A DNA stretch of 64,000 bases from Paenibacillus sp. NAIST15-1 (lineage in GTDB: Bacteria; Bacillota; Bacilli; Paenibacillales; Paenibacillaceae), in assembly GCF_001894745.1 (NCBI RefSeq), contig NZ_BBYF01000003.1, forward strand, positions 620,001 through 684,000, written 5' to 3'. The notes beneath the pieces are model-generated. The model saw nothing but the letters and a program-made list of their open reading frames with translations, was not told where the DNA came from and did not search any database. Both the position numbers and the translations under genes were made by a program. Shown piece by piece: positions 27,504-37,040 of this stretch (positions are counted from its first letter, which is position 1; the number at the start of each line of letters is the position of its first letter).

Positions 27504-29774
27504 CTACGACTTCGGAGCTTCCGCTGCAGCACCCGCGTCCTTATTCTTCAACTTCGAGTCATCCGGATACTCAATACGGGAGTGGAAGATTCCCATTACA
27601 GTCTCCTTCAGTGACTGAGCAACAATATCCAGCTCGCGCAGTGTCAGATCACATTCGTTGAACTGATTGTCGTCCATCCGATCCTTCACAATTTTATGAA
27701 TCATCGATTCAATTTGCTCGACCGTCGGATGACGAAGTGAACGCACTGCAGCTTCCACACAATCCGCTATCCCTACAATAGCCGCTTCCTTCGATTGAGC
27801 TTTAGGCCCAGGATAACGGAAATCATCCTCAGTAAAGTCAGGCTCAATACCCTGTTCTTCCGCCTGCTTCTTCGCTTTGAAGTAGAAATACTTCAAGAAG
27901 GTTGTACCATGATGCTGTTCAGCAATATCTCGTATCGGCTTCGGCAGCTTGTAATCCTTCAGCATCTCAGCGCCGTCTCTGGCATGAGCAACGATAATGG
28001 ACGTACTCAGCTTCGGATCGATTTGATCATGCGGGTTGTCCATATTCGTCTGATTCTCAATAAAGTAACTTGGACGCTTCGTTTTGCCGATATCATGATA
28101 GTAGGCACCTACTCGACACAGCAGTCCATTCGCACCAATCGATTCCGCAGCCTGTTCAGACAGGTTCCCTACCATCACGCTATGATGATAGGTTCCCGGT
28201 GTTTCTGTCAGAAGTTTGCGCAGTAATGGATGGTTCGGATTGGACAATTCAACCAGCTTAAGTGCAGACAAAATGCCAAATGTAACTTCAAAAAACGGCA
28301 TCAGTCCGAGTACAAGGACTGATGTGAGCAGTCCGCTGGCAAAAGCAAATGCAGCCGACAGCATCGTATGACTCTGATTCATTGGCTCTCCATATAGCAT
28401 GGACAGCGTCAGAGCTGTTACACTGCCGAAGATACATACCATAATGCCTGCCTTCAAGATCGTGGAGCGTTGGCTTGCACGATGAATGGCGAATATCGCT
28501 GCGTAACTGGTCACGAGCGCAAAAAATCCAAAATGGAAATCAAACAACGTGCCTTGGTTGGTGTTCAAGATCATCCCCGCAAGGATACTCAGAACGACTG
28601 CACATATATACGCTAGCGGCAGATCGATGAGCAGGGTAATCAGCATAACCCCCATCGCAGTTGGTGCAACATACCCAATATAAGGGATTTCCTTCGTCTG
28701 CGCGTAGCCGATTATATGAATCGCAATAATATTGATTATGAAAATCAACACAAGCATCAGCAACTGCACGTTGTTGAACTTGAAATGAGTATGGCTTGAT
28801 TGACGCATAAACATAAACAAGACGAGCGAGAACATCACCGACAGAAGCAACAAGCCAAATTGCGGCCAGTAGTTAACTTCTGATTTCAAAAGATCGTTCT
28901 CTTTCAGCAAATCATAAGTCTCTTGAGAGATAACCTGCCCTTTTTTAATAAAGATATCGCCCTGCTTAATGAAGATTGGCTGCGTGTTCTCCCGCGCCTG
29001 AACCTTTGCATCCTTCGTTGCGTCATCATTGTAGAACTTGTTCGGCGTAATGCAGAGGCGAACGAGCTCCTGCACCACCTCGCGAGCAGAGCGCTTATCC
29101 AGCGAGCTTGCATTGACGTATTCCGGTACCTTGGCACGCGGCACAGAGGCATCTGGAACCGCGTCAGCCATCAGCTTAGACACTAGTTCCCGAGCAACAG
29201 GCTTCATTTGTGCGACGTCTTCTTTAGTCAAGCGTGCAATTTTCAGATACGTTTCTTCAGGGATATCGTACTTCTGCTCGTCAATGCGTTTCTTTACTTC
29301 GTCAAGCAGTGTACTCGAATATGTATCCTTATTGCGGCTTGTCGTCAGAAACTCCCTAAGATACTTATTGACCTCATCAGGGATGACGGTGCGATATAAG
29401 CTGATCTTCTGTGCGTACGATATGAGCTCATCGTCATTTAACTGGTCGATACGCTCGAACAGAGAATCGATTAAGCGCTCATTTTTGAGCGAGATAATCT
29501 CATAAATGGGCTGTACGCGCTCAGCAGCCTGCTCTTGAGCTTTAAGCGTTGCCTTCTTATCTGGGATTTGAATCGGTGCGATAATATCCTTCTCACTCTT
29601 CGCATTGACTTCAATATCCAGCTTCTCTGGCAGAATGCTCGGCGCCAAACTGAAATAAAATAATAATGTTAATAAGAAAAACAGAAGAAAACGTACGCCT
29701 ACGCTATACTTCCATCCCGTCATATTCACTTGACGTTTGCTATTTCCGTTGCCGGAACGATTTGTCTGTAGCAT
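27504..29774 (-). CDS. pgpH: 7TM-HD cyclic-di-AMP phosphodiesterase PgpH
   Basis: 756 residues. A single N-terminal membrane helix is followed by a large extracytoplasmic region (about 50-300), a cluster of about seven membrane helices (about 305-470) and a cytoplasmic HD domain with HHSVMVGNLSEQA and YYHDIGK. PgpH hydrolyses c-di-AMP, a signal for potassium and osmotic control. The Ala/Lys-rich tail is species-specific. Start ATG follows GAGAGGACTGTTCTCT. It lies 15 bp from phoH and 57 bp from ybeY. Confidence 0.95.
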   Translation of the reverse strand: MLQTNRSGNGNSKRQVNMTGWKYSVGVRFLLFFLLTLLFYFSLAPSILPEKLDIEVNAKSEKDIIAPIQIPDKKATLKAQEQAAERVQPIYEIISLKNERLIDSLFERIDQLNDDELISYAQKISLYRTVIPDEVNKYLREFLTTSRNKDTYSSTLLDEVKKRIDEQKYDIPEETYLKIARLTKEDVAQMKPVARELVSKLMADAVPDASVPRAKVPEYVNASSLDKRSAREVVQELVRLCITPNKFYNDDATKDAKVQARENTQPIFIKQGDIFIKKGQVISQETYDLLKENDLLKSEVNYWPQFGLLLLSVMFSLVLFMFMRQSSHTHFKFNNVQLLMLVLIFIINIIAIHIIGYAQTKEIPYIGYVAPTAMGVMLITLLIDLPLAYICAVVLSILAGMILNTNQGTLFDFHFGFFALVTSYAAIFAIHRASQRSTILKAGIMVCIFGSVTALTLSMLYGEPMNQSHTMLSAAFAFASGLLTSVLVLGLMPFFEVTFGILSALKLVELSNPNHPLLRKLLTETPGTYHHSVMVGNLSEQAAESIGANGLLCRVGAYYHDIGKTKRPSYFIENQTNMDNPHDQIDPKLSTSIIVAHARDGAEMLKDYKLPKPIRDIAEQHHGTTFLKYFYFKAKKQAEEQGIEPDFTEDDFRYPGPKAQSKEAAIVGIADCVEAAVRSLRHPTVEQIESMIHKIVKDRMDDNQFNECDLTLRELDIVAQSLKETVMGIFHSRIEYPDDSKLKNKDAGAAAEAPKS

Positions 29775-29789
29775 AGAGAACAGTCCTCT

Positions 29790-30758
29790 CTATCCTTGGT
29801 TTTCGCTTTCCTTCTGGTAAGCTGTAATAATTTTCTGCACTAAGGAATGACGAACGACATCCTGCTCGGCAAAATGCACGAATCCGATCTCCTCAATCCC
29901 GTTCAAGATTCGCCCTGCTTCCACGAGACCAGATCTCTTACCGCGAGGCAAATCAATTTGGGTAATATCCCCGGTAATGACCATCTTCGATCCGAAACCA
30001 AGTCGTGTCAGGAACATCTTCATTTGCTCAGGCGTCGTGTTCTGTGCCTCATCCAATATGATGAACGCATCATCCAGCGTCCGTCCCCGCATATAGGCGA
30101 GAGGCGCAATCTCAATCAATCCACGCTCAAGAGCCTTAGCAACCTGTTCCGTGCCCATCACGTCATACAGCGCATCATAGAGAGGGCGCAAATACGGATC
30201 TACCTTCTCTTGCAAATCTCCAGGCAAGAAACCAAGGTTCTCTCCGGCTTCTACTGCAGGCCGAGTCAAAACGATTCGCTTGACGGCTCCTTCTTTCAAC
30301 GCAACGACGGCAAGTACAACGGCAAGATACGTTTTCCCTGTACCTGCAGGCCCTACACCGAATACGATGTCTCTCTTCTTAATCGTTGATACATAATGCC
30401 GCTGACCTATTGTCTTAACGCGGATCGGTTTGCCGCGGTATGTATGTGCGATTTCGCCCCTGAATAAATCAAGCAGCTCATCAACCTTCCATTCCTGCGC
30501 TAAATCGACTGCATACATGATATCCCGTTCAGACAGGATAATATTGTTGCGAATCAGCTCGAGCAGAACGAGGAATAACTGCTCCAATTTTTCAGTTTCT
30601 TCCGCTTCCCCCGTAATGACAACCTCCGCCTCGCGCGATGTCACTAGTGCAACTGTACGGCTTTGAATCAAGCGCAGATGCTTATCTTGCGGCCCGAACA
30701 GGGCTAGTCCTTCAGCAGCATTTTGTAGTGAAATTTTAACAGTCTGTTGTTGCGACAA
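29790..30758 (-). CDS. phoH: PhoH-family ATPase (PhoL/YbeZ type)
   Basis: 322 residues. Walker A GPAGTGKT is at 136-143 and Walker B-type FIILDEAQN near 235; the N-terminal region is KH-like. It lacks the PIN domain seen in the left-end homologue. The genomic link with ybeY and era suggests a role with RNA processing or ribosome maturation. The start is TTG, about 10 nt after AAGGAG. It lies between yqfD and pgpH. Confidence 0.94.
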   Translation of the reverse strand: MSQQQTVKISLQNAAEGLALFGPQDKHLRLIQSRTVALVTSREAEVVITGEAEETEKLEQLFLVLLELIRNNIILSERDIMYAVDLAQEWKVDELLDLFRGEIAHTYRGKPIRVKTIGQRHYVSTIKKRDIVFGVGPAGTGKTYLAVVLAVVALKEGAVKRIVLTRPAVEAGENLGFLPGDLQEKVDPYLRPLYDALYDVMGTEQVAKALERGLIEIAPLAYMRGRTLDDAFIILDEAQNTTPEQMKMFLTRLGFGSKMVITGDITQIDLPRGKRSGLVEAGRILNGIEEIGFVHFAEQDVVRHSLVQKIITAYQKESENQG

Positions 30759-30778
30759 AAACCTCAGTCTCCTTGTAT

Positions 30779-32011
30779 TCAGTGTCCTTGTTCATGTGGT
30801 TCTGATTCCGGTTGTGATTTCTGTTCAAACTGGCGAACAAGCGGAAGTTCTTCCGCTATTGATTGCTCCACTTCAAAAAGCACCTTCATGACCACTTTAC
30901 CATTGTCCGTCTTCTGATGCAAAATTTTTTCCGAATGAATGCGGGCATTAGGTCCGTTCTTGCCGAGCACATCCGCCCTAGCTTGCTTCAGTCCTGCCTC
31001 TGCAGCTTGCGTCTCCGTTCGTTCCTCAGATGCGAACTGAACTTCCTTAATTTTCTCATTCGTCCAGCCAATAGGCAGCGACAACTGCCTCCATTTCAGC
31101 GTGTTGTCCTCCTGCAGCTGCTCATAATGAGCATAAGGAATATCTCCGAATCCAGAGACCATAAGCCTCCGGTTGCCTGTCACGATATATTTTCTTTCTT
31201 TCTCTTCCCCTGTGTATACTTTATGCTTCATTACGAGCGGCGAGGAAATCTCATATTGGTGCCAGACGAGCCCTCTTGCTTCTCCCCTGGCCGCCACATC
31301 CTTCGGTTCAGTTTCAGTTCCAACGGCCCCGGAAATAAGTACAGCGCCTTTTTTGACGCGGGCATTGCGGGCAACGACAGCTCGTCCATTTTCCGCGATA
31401 ATATCAGTTACGATTGCATCCTCTGAAGCAACAATATGTCTTGGATTAACCAATTTCAATGAGTCGGGCTTCGTTGCTTCAATCACTTGAATTGATACCC
31501 TGGTCCCTTCCCAATTGACTCCCACCCATGATGCCTCTTTCAGCTTCGTGTGCATCGCCTTCGCAATTAGATCAGGGTCACGCAGACGGAATGTCCACTG
31601 AAAAGGATATATCCCCTGCTCCTTCGCAGCCGCAAGCACCTGCTCTGTTGGTATGCGATCATTGCCCTTCACATCAATGGACCATACCAGCGAGGAGAGC
31701 ATGTACAATCCAAGCATAAACATAGCGAAACCAATCAAGAAGAACTTGCGGCGGAGGACTCGTCTCAACGCAAAAGGCCATCCTATCCGCTGCTCCACAT
31801 GAACCCGACAGCCTGTCTGCTTCAAAATGGGCCTCAGGTTAAAATAATCAGACAGCAGTACATAGCACTGGAAGTCTTGGAACGAAGTCCGCTGCACATC
31901 CCACACTTGGATTTGTTTAGAGACGACAGCATTAATAAAAGACTCCGCATTCCCTCCTCGAATGCGAACCCGAACATAGCCGCGAGCATTGGCCAACGTA
32001 GGTGCCTTCAC
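30779..32011 (-). CDS. yqfD: Sporulation protein YqfD
   Basis: 410 residues. One membrane helix lies at about 91-113, separating a small cytoplasmic N-terminal domain from a large external part; this is the layout of YqfD. In Bacillus it is expressed in the mother cell (sigma E) and needed for normal sporulation. The C-terminus is Glu/Gln-rich. GTG start overlaps the yqfC stop by 4 bp (GTGA), indicating coupling. Confidence 0.93.
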   Translation of the reverse strand: MKAPTLANARGYVRVRIRGGNAESFINAVVSKQIQVWDVQRTSFQDFQCYVLLSDYFNLRPILKQTGCRVHVEQRIGWPFALRRVLRRKFFLIGFAMFMLGLYMLSSLVWSIDVKGNDRIPTEQVLAAAKEQGIYPFQWTFRLRDPDLIAKAMHTKLKEASWVGVNWEGTRVSIQVIEATKPDSLKLVNPRHIVASEDAIVTDIIAENGRAVVARNARVKKGAVLISGAVGTETEPKDVAARGEARGLVWHQYEISSPLVMKHKVYTGEEKERKYIVTGNRRLMVSGFGDIPYAHYEQLQEDNTLKWRQLSLPIGWTNEKIKEVQFASEERTETQAAEAGLKQARADVLGKNGPNARIHSEKILHQKTDNGKVVMKVLFEVEQSIAEELPLVRQFEQKSQPESEPHEQGH

Positions 32012-32301
32012 TTCATTTCCCCCGTTCCATTGTATGTGATATTGCGTATGATTCCTTCAATACGTATCTCTTCCGTCCATATCGCCCGAATAACAAGCTC
32101 TGATCCGGATATCTCTAGTTCTCCATTGGTTAGCGCCAACCGAACCAGCTCGTTCGAAAAATGCACAATCCCGCGGTGGTTCTCAACGATAAGATGCCGA
32201 TTTCCAATCATGGCTAACCGGGGCGTATCCGATAATGTATCCTGCGGCAGATCCAGCCAATTCGCTGTCCAGTTGCTTAATTTGCGGCCAAAGCGACTCA
32301 T
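32008..32301 (-). CDS. yqfC: Sporulation protein YqfC
   Basis: 97 residues, beginning MSRFGRKLSNWTANWLDLP, then a beta-rich domain with repeated isoleucine strands (EEIRIEGIIRNI). This matches YqfC, the partner gene of yqfD. A GGAAGGGGG site sits rather far (about 12 nt) from the ATG. A sigma-E-like promoter lies just upstream. A strong terminator separates it from the floA transcript. Confidence 0.93.
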   Translation of the reverse strand: MSRFGRKLSNWTANWLDLPQDTLSDTPRLAMIGNRHLIVENHRGIVHFSNELVRLALTNGELEISGSELVIRAIWTEEIRIEGIIRNITYNGTGEMK

Positions 32302-32331
32302 TTTGCGACGGGCCCCCTTCCTATTCGTTAC

Positions 32332-32361
32332 AATTTATGCGCAGAATGACGCGATTATAAC
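32332..32361 (-). promoter_or_regulatory. Candidate sigma-E-type promoter of yqfCD
   Basis: GTTATAAT, 14 bp, then CATAAATT on the minus strand, close to the sigma-E pattern (ATA-rich -35, CATACAAT-like -10). yqfC is sigma-E-dependent in Bacillus. This is an inference from pattern and homology only. Confidence 0.4.
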
Positions 32362-32433
32362 GATTGCAGCGACCCTTCACGCGAGATCCTCGAGGAATAT
32401 TCCATGTTAATGATTGTCTGTGGAACTGCAGAA

Positions 32434-32490
32434 ATAAAAAAAAGCCCCACTATGCAGGCTTAGCACGTATTGTACTAAGCCTGTATGTGG
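32434..32490 (-). terminator. Terminator of the nfeD-floA transcript
   Basis: A long stem (32447-32463 with 32475-32490) with inner 9-bp perfect pairing CAGGCTTAG/CTAAGCCTG and an outer CCAC/GTGG is followed by GGGGCTTTTTTTT on the minus strand. Confidence 0.9.
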
Positions 32491-32557
32491 AACTTCTATC
32501 TTCACCTACAGCTGTTCCTGAACGGAACAGCAAGGACTTGTATTAATACTTATAGAT

Positions 32558-33103
32558 TCAGCGGCGATGCTGATAGGGACGCTTGGCACGCGGTGGGCCG
32601 AGTACCTCCGCCCAAATGACTCCCTGCATCACTTCATCAGGTGTAACTGCACGGCTTGAAGAACCCTGCCCCTGTTCGGGTGAAGCAGCTGATGAAGTAT
32701 GGCGCTTAGAGAATCTGGAAGCTGATCCGGACGAGATCGCCATTCGGTCGATTGCAGCCAGACGCTGCTCTAGCTCCGTCAGACGCGCCTCATCCGAGTC
32801 AATGAAATCATACGAGTTATCCGGACTTGAAGCCATCCCTGCTGGCGCTGGACGTTCAGCGCTGGTCGTAAACACAGGCTGACGTTCTGGCTTGCGTTCT
32901 ACCTCCTCATATTCCTCCTCGCCTGCATCCTCATACCTCTTGTCATCGCTGCTTTTTGCAGCCCCTCCACTAAAATCAGGCATCCGGTTGGTTTTGTCCT
33001 TTTTCTTCGAGCCGCCCAGTGAAGAAAAAAGAGCTCCCAAAATAATAATCGCTATTAACGGATTGCTTGTGACGAAATGAATAATCTTCTCAATGATCAC
33101 CAT
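32558..33103 (-). CDS. Uncharacterised membrane-anchored disordered protein, third gene of the nfeD-floA unit
   Basis: 181 residues. A short amphipathic start and one membrane helix (about 14-29, PLIAIIILGALFSSL) are followed by about 150 residues of polar, low-complexity sequence: acidic EEEYEEVERKPERQ, a possible coiled-coil patch at 104-118, and a C-terminal VIWAEVLGPPRAKRPYQHRR. The end may be a conserved linear motif. It is read from 10 bp after the floA stop, so it may act with the flotillin. I do not recognise the family; Bacillus has an unrelated small gene in the same place. Confidence 0.75.
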   Translation of the reverse strand: MVIIEKIIHFVTSNPLIAIIILGALFSSLGGSKKKDKTNRMPDFSGGAAKSSDDKRYEDAGEEEYEEVERKPERQPVFTTSAERPAPAGMASSPDNSYDFIDSDEARLTELEQRLAAIDRMAISSGSASRFSKRHTSSAASPEQGQGSSSRAVTPDEVMQGVIWAEVLGPPRAKRPYQHRR

Positions 33104-33113
33104 GGCTCATCGC

Positions 33114-34121
33114 CTAGCTTTCTGATTTGTTGTCGTGATTATTGTTGGGATTGTTGTCGGATACCTTGCCGATTGTACCGCGCATTTGCGTATCAGCTTC
33201 AATGTTTTTCAAATTCATATAATCCATAACACCCAATTTGCCGCCGCGAAGCGCTTCAGCCATAGCAAGGGGCACTTGAGATTCCGACTCAACAACAAGT
33301 GCACGCATTTCAACGACGCGTGCCTTCATCTCTTGCTCATGTGCGACTGCCATTGCACGGCGTTCTTCTGCTTTTGCTTGCGCAATGCGCTTATCCGCCT
33401 CAGCTTGCTCAGTTTGCAAATGTGCACCGATGTTCTTACCTACATCGACGTCTGCAATATCAATAGACAAGATTTCAAAGGCCGTTCCTGCATCCAAACC
33501 TTTGCCGAGTACAGTACGGGAGATAAGATCTGGATTCTCCAGAACGTCTTTATGGGATGCGCTGGAACCTACAGTTGTAACGATACCTTCGCCAACACGC
33601 GCGATAATCGTCTCTTCCCCAGCACCACCGACTAGGCGCTCGATGTTCGCACGTACGGTAACGCGCGCACGAACCTTTACTTCAATACCGTCCTTCGCCA
33701 TAGCGGCAACGATAGGCGTTTCAATAACACGCGGGTTAACACTCATTTGCACCGCCTGCAATACATCGCGTCCTGCAAGATCGATTGCTGCTGCGCGTTC
33801 GAATTCAAGATGAATATTCGCACGTTGTGCAGCGATTAACGCATTAACAACACGGTCAACATTACCGCCAGCCAAGTAGTGACTCTCCAATTGGTTAATA
33901 TTCAGTCCAAGACCGGCCTTAGTAGCTTTAATCATTGGGTTGACGATACGGCTTGGCGTTACACGGCGCAGACGCATAGCGACGAGTGAGATAATCCCGA
34001 TCTTCACCCCGGATGCAATAGCCGAGATCCAGAGCATTACTGGGAAGAAGCTAAAGAATACACTTAGTGCAATAACAATAACAACCCCTATTAATAGCGC
34101 AGTTACCGTAGATGGATCCAT
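33114..34121 (-). CDS. floA: Flotillin-like protein FloA
   Basis: 335 residues. An N-terminal membrane hairpin (about 6-50; [16 protein letters not shown]) is followed by a PHB/SPFH domain and the coiled coil with [17 protein letters not shown]. FloA organises functional membrane microdomains. The region [22 protein letters not shown] and a disordered Asn/Ser-rich tail end the protein. The ATG used gives [10 protein letters not shown], matching Bacillus FloA; a TTG two codons earlier is an alternative. Preceded by GGAGGATGA. Confidence 0.96.
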   Translation of the reverse strand: MDPSTVTALLIGVVIVIALSVFFSFFPVMLWISAIASGVKIGIISLVAMRLRRVTPSRIVNPMIKATKAGLGLNINQLESHYLAGGNVDRVVNALIAAQRANIHLEFERAAAIDLAGRDVLQAVQMSVNPRVIETPIVAAMAKDGIEVKVRARVTVRANIERLVGGAGEETIIARVGEGIVTTVGSSASHKDVLENPDLISRTVLGKGLDAGTAFEILSIDIADVDVGKNIGAHLQTEQAEADKRIAQAKAEERRAMAVAHEQEMKARVVEMRALVVESESQVPLAMAEALRGGKLGVMDYMNLKNIEADTQMRGTIGKVSDNNPNNNHDNKSES

Positions 34122-34197
34122 ATTCAATCATCCTCCAATATTTTGTTATATGTGTGAAGCAAGAGTTAGAACCTATAGTCAAAAATACATAAAGGGG

Positions 34198-35565
34198 TCA
34201 ATCTTTGGTCAACGATCGTACGACAATTCGTACGCCCTCCACCTCAACAACCTCAATCTCTTCGTCACGGCTTATAAAACCGCCATCTGTGACGACATCA
34301 TATTTGATATCTCCAATCAAAGCCGTTCCTGATGGACGCAATGTTGTTAATGCACGCCCTGTCTTCCCGAGCAGCTCTGTATGATTTATATTCGACACGT
34401 AACCTTCATCTGTCGTCAAGGAATCGCGGAGAATGAACTTATTCCAAATGCCGCGGTGCTTGAACACACGAACGACAATGATAACCACAACCAGAGCAGC
34501 TGCAAAGGCAATGCCAAGCGACATCAGCGCATCTGCAGTATCATTAGCAGCTCGCACGACACCCGTAATCAAGCTTAACGATCCTAGTATACCCAATATG
34601 CCGAAGCTTGGGATGAACAACTCCAGTGCTAGCAGTATTAGCCCGATGATAAATAGTACGATGGTCTCCACCCCCGCTAGTCCTGCAATGTAGTGACCGA
34701 AGAAATACAAACAAAATCCAGCAATCCCCAGTATTCCTGGGACACCGAAGCCTGGTACAAACAGTTCAATTGCAACACCTGCGATTCCTAGGAACAGGAG
34801 CAATGTCGCAATCCCTGGATGAACAACAAAGGCTGCAATTTGTTCTGAGGTAGAAGGCTCAATCTGAACAAGATTTGCTTGATCCAGCTTCAACTGTTTC
34901 AACAGATCTGCCGTATTGGAAGCTACATATTCCGCATAGCCAGCTTTGCGCGCATCCTCCGAGCTCAATGACAACACCTCACCCGATGGTATTGTCCGTC
35001 CCAGCTCCTTAATTTCGTAAGCGCCTTGCAAATCAGCCATTGCTTGTGCAACGAGCGGATCTCTGCCATTTTTTTGTGCAACGGCTTTCATTTTGCTAAC
35101 CCACATGGCGACCAGCTTCGGATCATTCACGTAATTATGAGCTCCATCAACCAATGCTGCCGATCCGATTGCACTGCCTGGAGTCATTGCGATCTCATTG
35201 GCGCTCAGTGCAAGATAACTGCCTGCCGATGCTGCATTGCCCTCTACGAACATAATCGTACGCACAGGGCTGGAGATAATTCTCTGGCTGATATTGCCCG
35301 CAGATTCCAATTGTCCACCCGGTGTGTCCATCTCGATAATAATTGCTTCAGGACTTAGCTGTTCTGCCTCATCAATTGCACGGAACAGGAAGGATTCCAT
35401 AACTGGATTCACCGTTCCCTTCAGTGGAAGGACAATCACATTGTGTGCCGAACTGCCTTCCGCTTTCACTTGAGCGCTTACAAATGGGATGCAGGAGAAC
35501 AGGAGCATGATCGCTGTCAAAACTAAGGTGGCTAATCCTAGTGGTTTCCCTCGAAAATACCGCAT
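34198..35565 (-). CDS. yqeZ: NfeD-family ClpP-class membrane protease (YqeZ)
   Basis: 455 residues. A signal peptide (about 10-31) is followed by a ClpP/SppA-type serine protease domain with EMDTPGGQL and the nucleophile-containing VEGNAASAGSYLA (Ser in ASAGS), then about four membrane helices and the C-terminal NfeD OB-fold beta domain. NfeD proteins partner with flotillins; here floA is 76 bp downstream in the same transcript. Start ATG follows GGGGGTAG at 9-12 nt spacing. Confidence 0.95.
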   Translation of the reverse strand: MRYFRGKPLGLATLVLTAIMLLFSCIPFVSAQVKAEGSSAHNVIVLPLKGTVNPVMESFLFRAIDEAEQLSPEAIIIEMDTPGGQLESAGNISQRIISSPVRTIMFVEGNAASAGSYLALSANEIAMTPGSAIGSAALVDGAHNYVNDPKLVAMWVSKMKAVAQKNGRDPLVAQAMADLQGAYEIKELGRTIPSGEVLSLSSEDARKAGYAEYVASNTADLLKQLKLDQANLVQIEPSTSEQIAAFVVHPGIATLLLFLGIAGVAIELFVPGFGVPGILGIAGFCLYFFGHYIAGLAGVETIVLFIIGLILLALELFIPSFGILGILGSLSLITGVVRAANDTADALMSLGIAFAAALVVVIIVVRVFKHRGIWNKFILRDSLTTDEGYVSNINHTELLGKTGRALTTLRPSGTALIGDIKYDVVTDGGFISRDEEIEVVEVEGVRIVVRSLTKD

Positions 35566-35732
35566 GGTGAATGACTACCCCCTTTCTTATTCTGTTGTAG
35601 ACAAATGCGATACGTGCTATTCAAAAAGCTTGCTGACAATTGTGGCATGACTCACATTGTGAAAACAGCCCTTTTGAACACATATAATAATACGTCCTGA
35701 TCATGCCTTGCGTTTCATCTTTAGATATATAG

Positions 35733-35768
35733 AAAAAAACACTCCTTATGAATAAGGAGTGTTTTTTA
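35733..35768. terminator. Bidirectional terminator after yqeY
   Basis: A 10-bp perfect stem CACTCCTTAT/ATAAGGAGTG with a short loop has six or more A and T residues flanking on both sides, giving U-tracts on either strand. It ends the rpsU-yqeY transcript. Confidence 0.93.
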
Positions 35769-35798
35769 TCGTTTCGTCAATAGACGCAAAGAGATCGT

Positions 35799-36242
35799 TT
35801 ATTGCAGACATTGTTGCACGACAGAATTGACTAACTTGCCGTCTGCGCGCCCCTTCACCTTTGGCATGAGGGCACCCATAACTTTCCCCATGTCGGCTTT
35901 CGAAGAAGCACCGGTCTCTTGGATGGTCTCTTGTACAATCACTTTTATCTCTTCTTCGGAAAGCTGAGCAGGAAGATAAGGCGTCAAGATATCAATTTCC
36001 GCCCGAACCCCATCTGCCAAATCGCCTCGACCTGCTTTTTCGAACTCGTGGAGGGCATCTTTCCGCTGTTTGATCTCACGACCTAGAATTTCAAGCACTT
36101 CATCGTCATTCAAAGTTCTTCTTTCATCTATCTCAACATTCTTGATCGCCGAACGAACCATTCGGATGGTGGAGAGTTTGAACTTGTCTTGACTTTTCAT
36201 CGCTTGCTTCATATCTTCGTTCAATCTTTGGCTAAGATCCAT
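35799..36242 (-). CDS. yqeY: YqeY/GatB-related protein
   Basis: 147 residues. The family pattern is present: MDLSQRLNEDMKQAMK, then the middle KVMGALMPKVKGRADGK motif of the GatB/YqeY C-terminal-like domain. The function is uncertain; a tRNA-related role is suggested by resemblance to GatB. AGGAGG lies 10 nt before the ATG, overlapping the end of rpsU. The rpsU-yqeY pair is conserved in Bacilli. Confidence 0.94.
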   Translation of the reverse strand: MDLSQRLNEDMKQAMKSQDKFKLSTIRMVRSAIKNVEIDERRTLNDDEVLEILGREIKQRKDALHEFEKAGRGDLADGVRAEIDILTPYLPAQLSEEEIKVIVQETIQETGASSKADMGKVMGALMPKVKGRADGKLVNSVVQQCLQ

Positions 36243-36257
36243 TGGTGCGTAATCCTC

Positions 36258-36431
36258 CTAAAACTTTCTCTTGCGGGCAGCCTCGGACTTCTTCTTGCGC
36301 TTAACGCTTGGCTTCTCATAGTGCTTGCGCTTTTTAACTTCAGCCAATACGCCATCCTTCGCGATGGAGCGCTTAAAGCGACGAAGTGCAGCATCGATTG
36401 TCTCGTTTTTGCGAACTTTCGTTTCAGACAC
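36258..36431 (-). CDS. rpsU: 30S ribosomal protein S21
   Basis: 57 residues, [21 protein letters not shown] to [10 protein letters not shown], the complete S21 sequence with its Lys/Arg-rich C-terminus. S21 binds near the 3' end of 16S rRNA and takes part in translation initiation. The start is GTG, 8 nt after GGAGG. It is preceded by a TTGACA/TATAAT promoter and followed by yqeY, with a 15-bp gap. Confidence 0.96.
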   Translation of the reverse strand: MSETKVRKNETIDAALRRFKRSIAKDGVLAEVKKRKHYEKPSVKRKKKSEAARKRKF

Positions 36432-36490
36432 CAGTTATCCCTCCCTCCGAACAGACCGTCCAAGAACAAAAACACGGTTCATCAAATTAC

Positions 36491-36520
36491 ATTATATGTG
36501 ATTGTAAAACTAGGTGTCAA
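36491..36520 (-). promoter_or_regulatory. Strong sigma-A promoter of rpsU-yqeY
   Basis: Perfect TTGACA (36515-36520), 18-bp spacer and perfect TATAAT (36491-36496) on the minus strand, about 60 bp upstream of the rpsU start. Confidence 0.85.
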
Positions 36521-36620
36521 CCATGTGAACAGATTATAACGACATTTCATGGTTGGAAATGTTTGCACAGCGGCATTTTCCCACATGTTTATCTACCACT
36601 ATATGGCTATAATACGCGAT

Positions 36621-36962
36621 TTATCCAACCAATGCTCCCAGCTGTTCGCCGCCAAGCAAATGATAATGGATATGGAATACCACTTGTCCACTATCCTTGC
36701 CGCAGTTGTTAATCAAGCGGTAACCCGATTCTGCAATGCCTAGCTCACGTGCAATTTGCTGAGCAGCGCGATGAATGTCTCCAATTAGGGCGAAATCCTC
36801 GCCTTCAGCATCGTTCATTGTTGCAATATGTTTCTTCGGAATCACGAGAATATGTACTGGAGCTTGGGGAGTAATATCGTGAAAGGCTACTACCGTATCA
36901 TCCTCATACACTTTTTTCGAAGGAATGGAGCCTTCGACAATTTTACAAAAAATACAATCCAT
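36621..36962 (-). CDS. HIT-family nucleotide-binding hydrolase
   Basis: 113 residues. The histidine triad HIHYHLLGG is near the C-terminus (about 98-106), with the Hint-type start MDCIFCKIVEGSIPS and the Cys pair CIFC. HIT enzymes hydrolyse nucleoside phosphoramidates or dinucleoside polyphosphates. Start ATG follows GGGAGGAATGAAAAGAG. Upstream are a sigma-A promoter and a perfect 16-bp palindrome in the leader. Confidence 0.94.
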   Translation of the reverse strand: MDCIFCKIVEGSIPSKKVYEDDTVVAFHDITPQAPVHILVIPKKHIATMNDAEGEDFALIGDIHRAAQQIARELGIAESGYRLINNCGKDSGQVVFHIHYHLLGGEQLGALVG

Positions 36963-37040
36963 CTCTTTTCATTCCTCCCTCATATGTATTCGCTCTGAGC
37001 CTGAATTCAGGCTGTATGTCTCTTAATTTGGCGTACCCTT

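Noticed and set aside
35566-35732. A sigma-W-type promoter upstream of nfeD-floA, as in B. subtilis
   Set aside because: No TGAAAC-N16-CGTA pair found; a CGTA occurs but without a matching -35.
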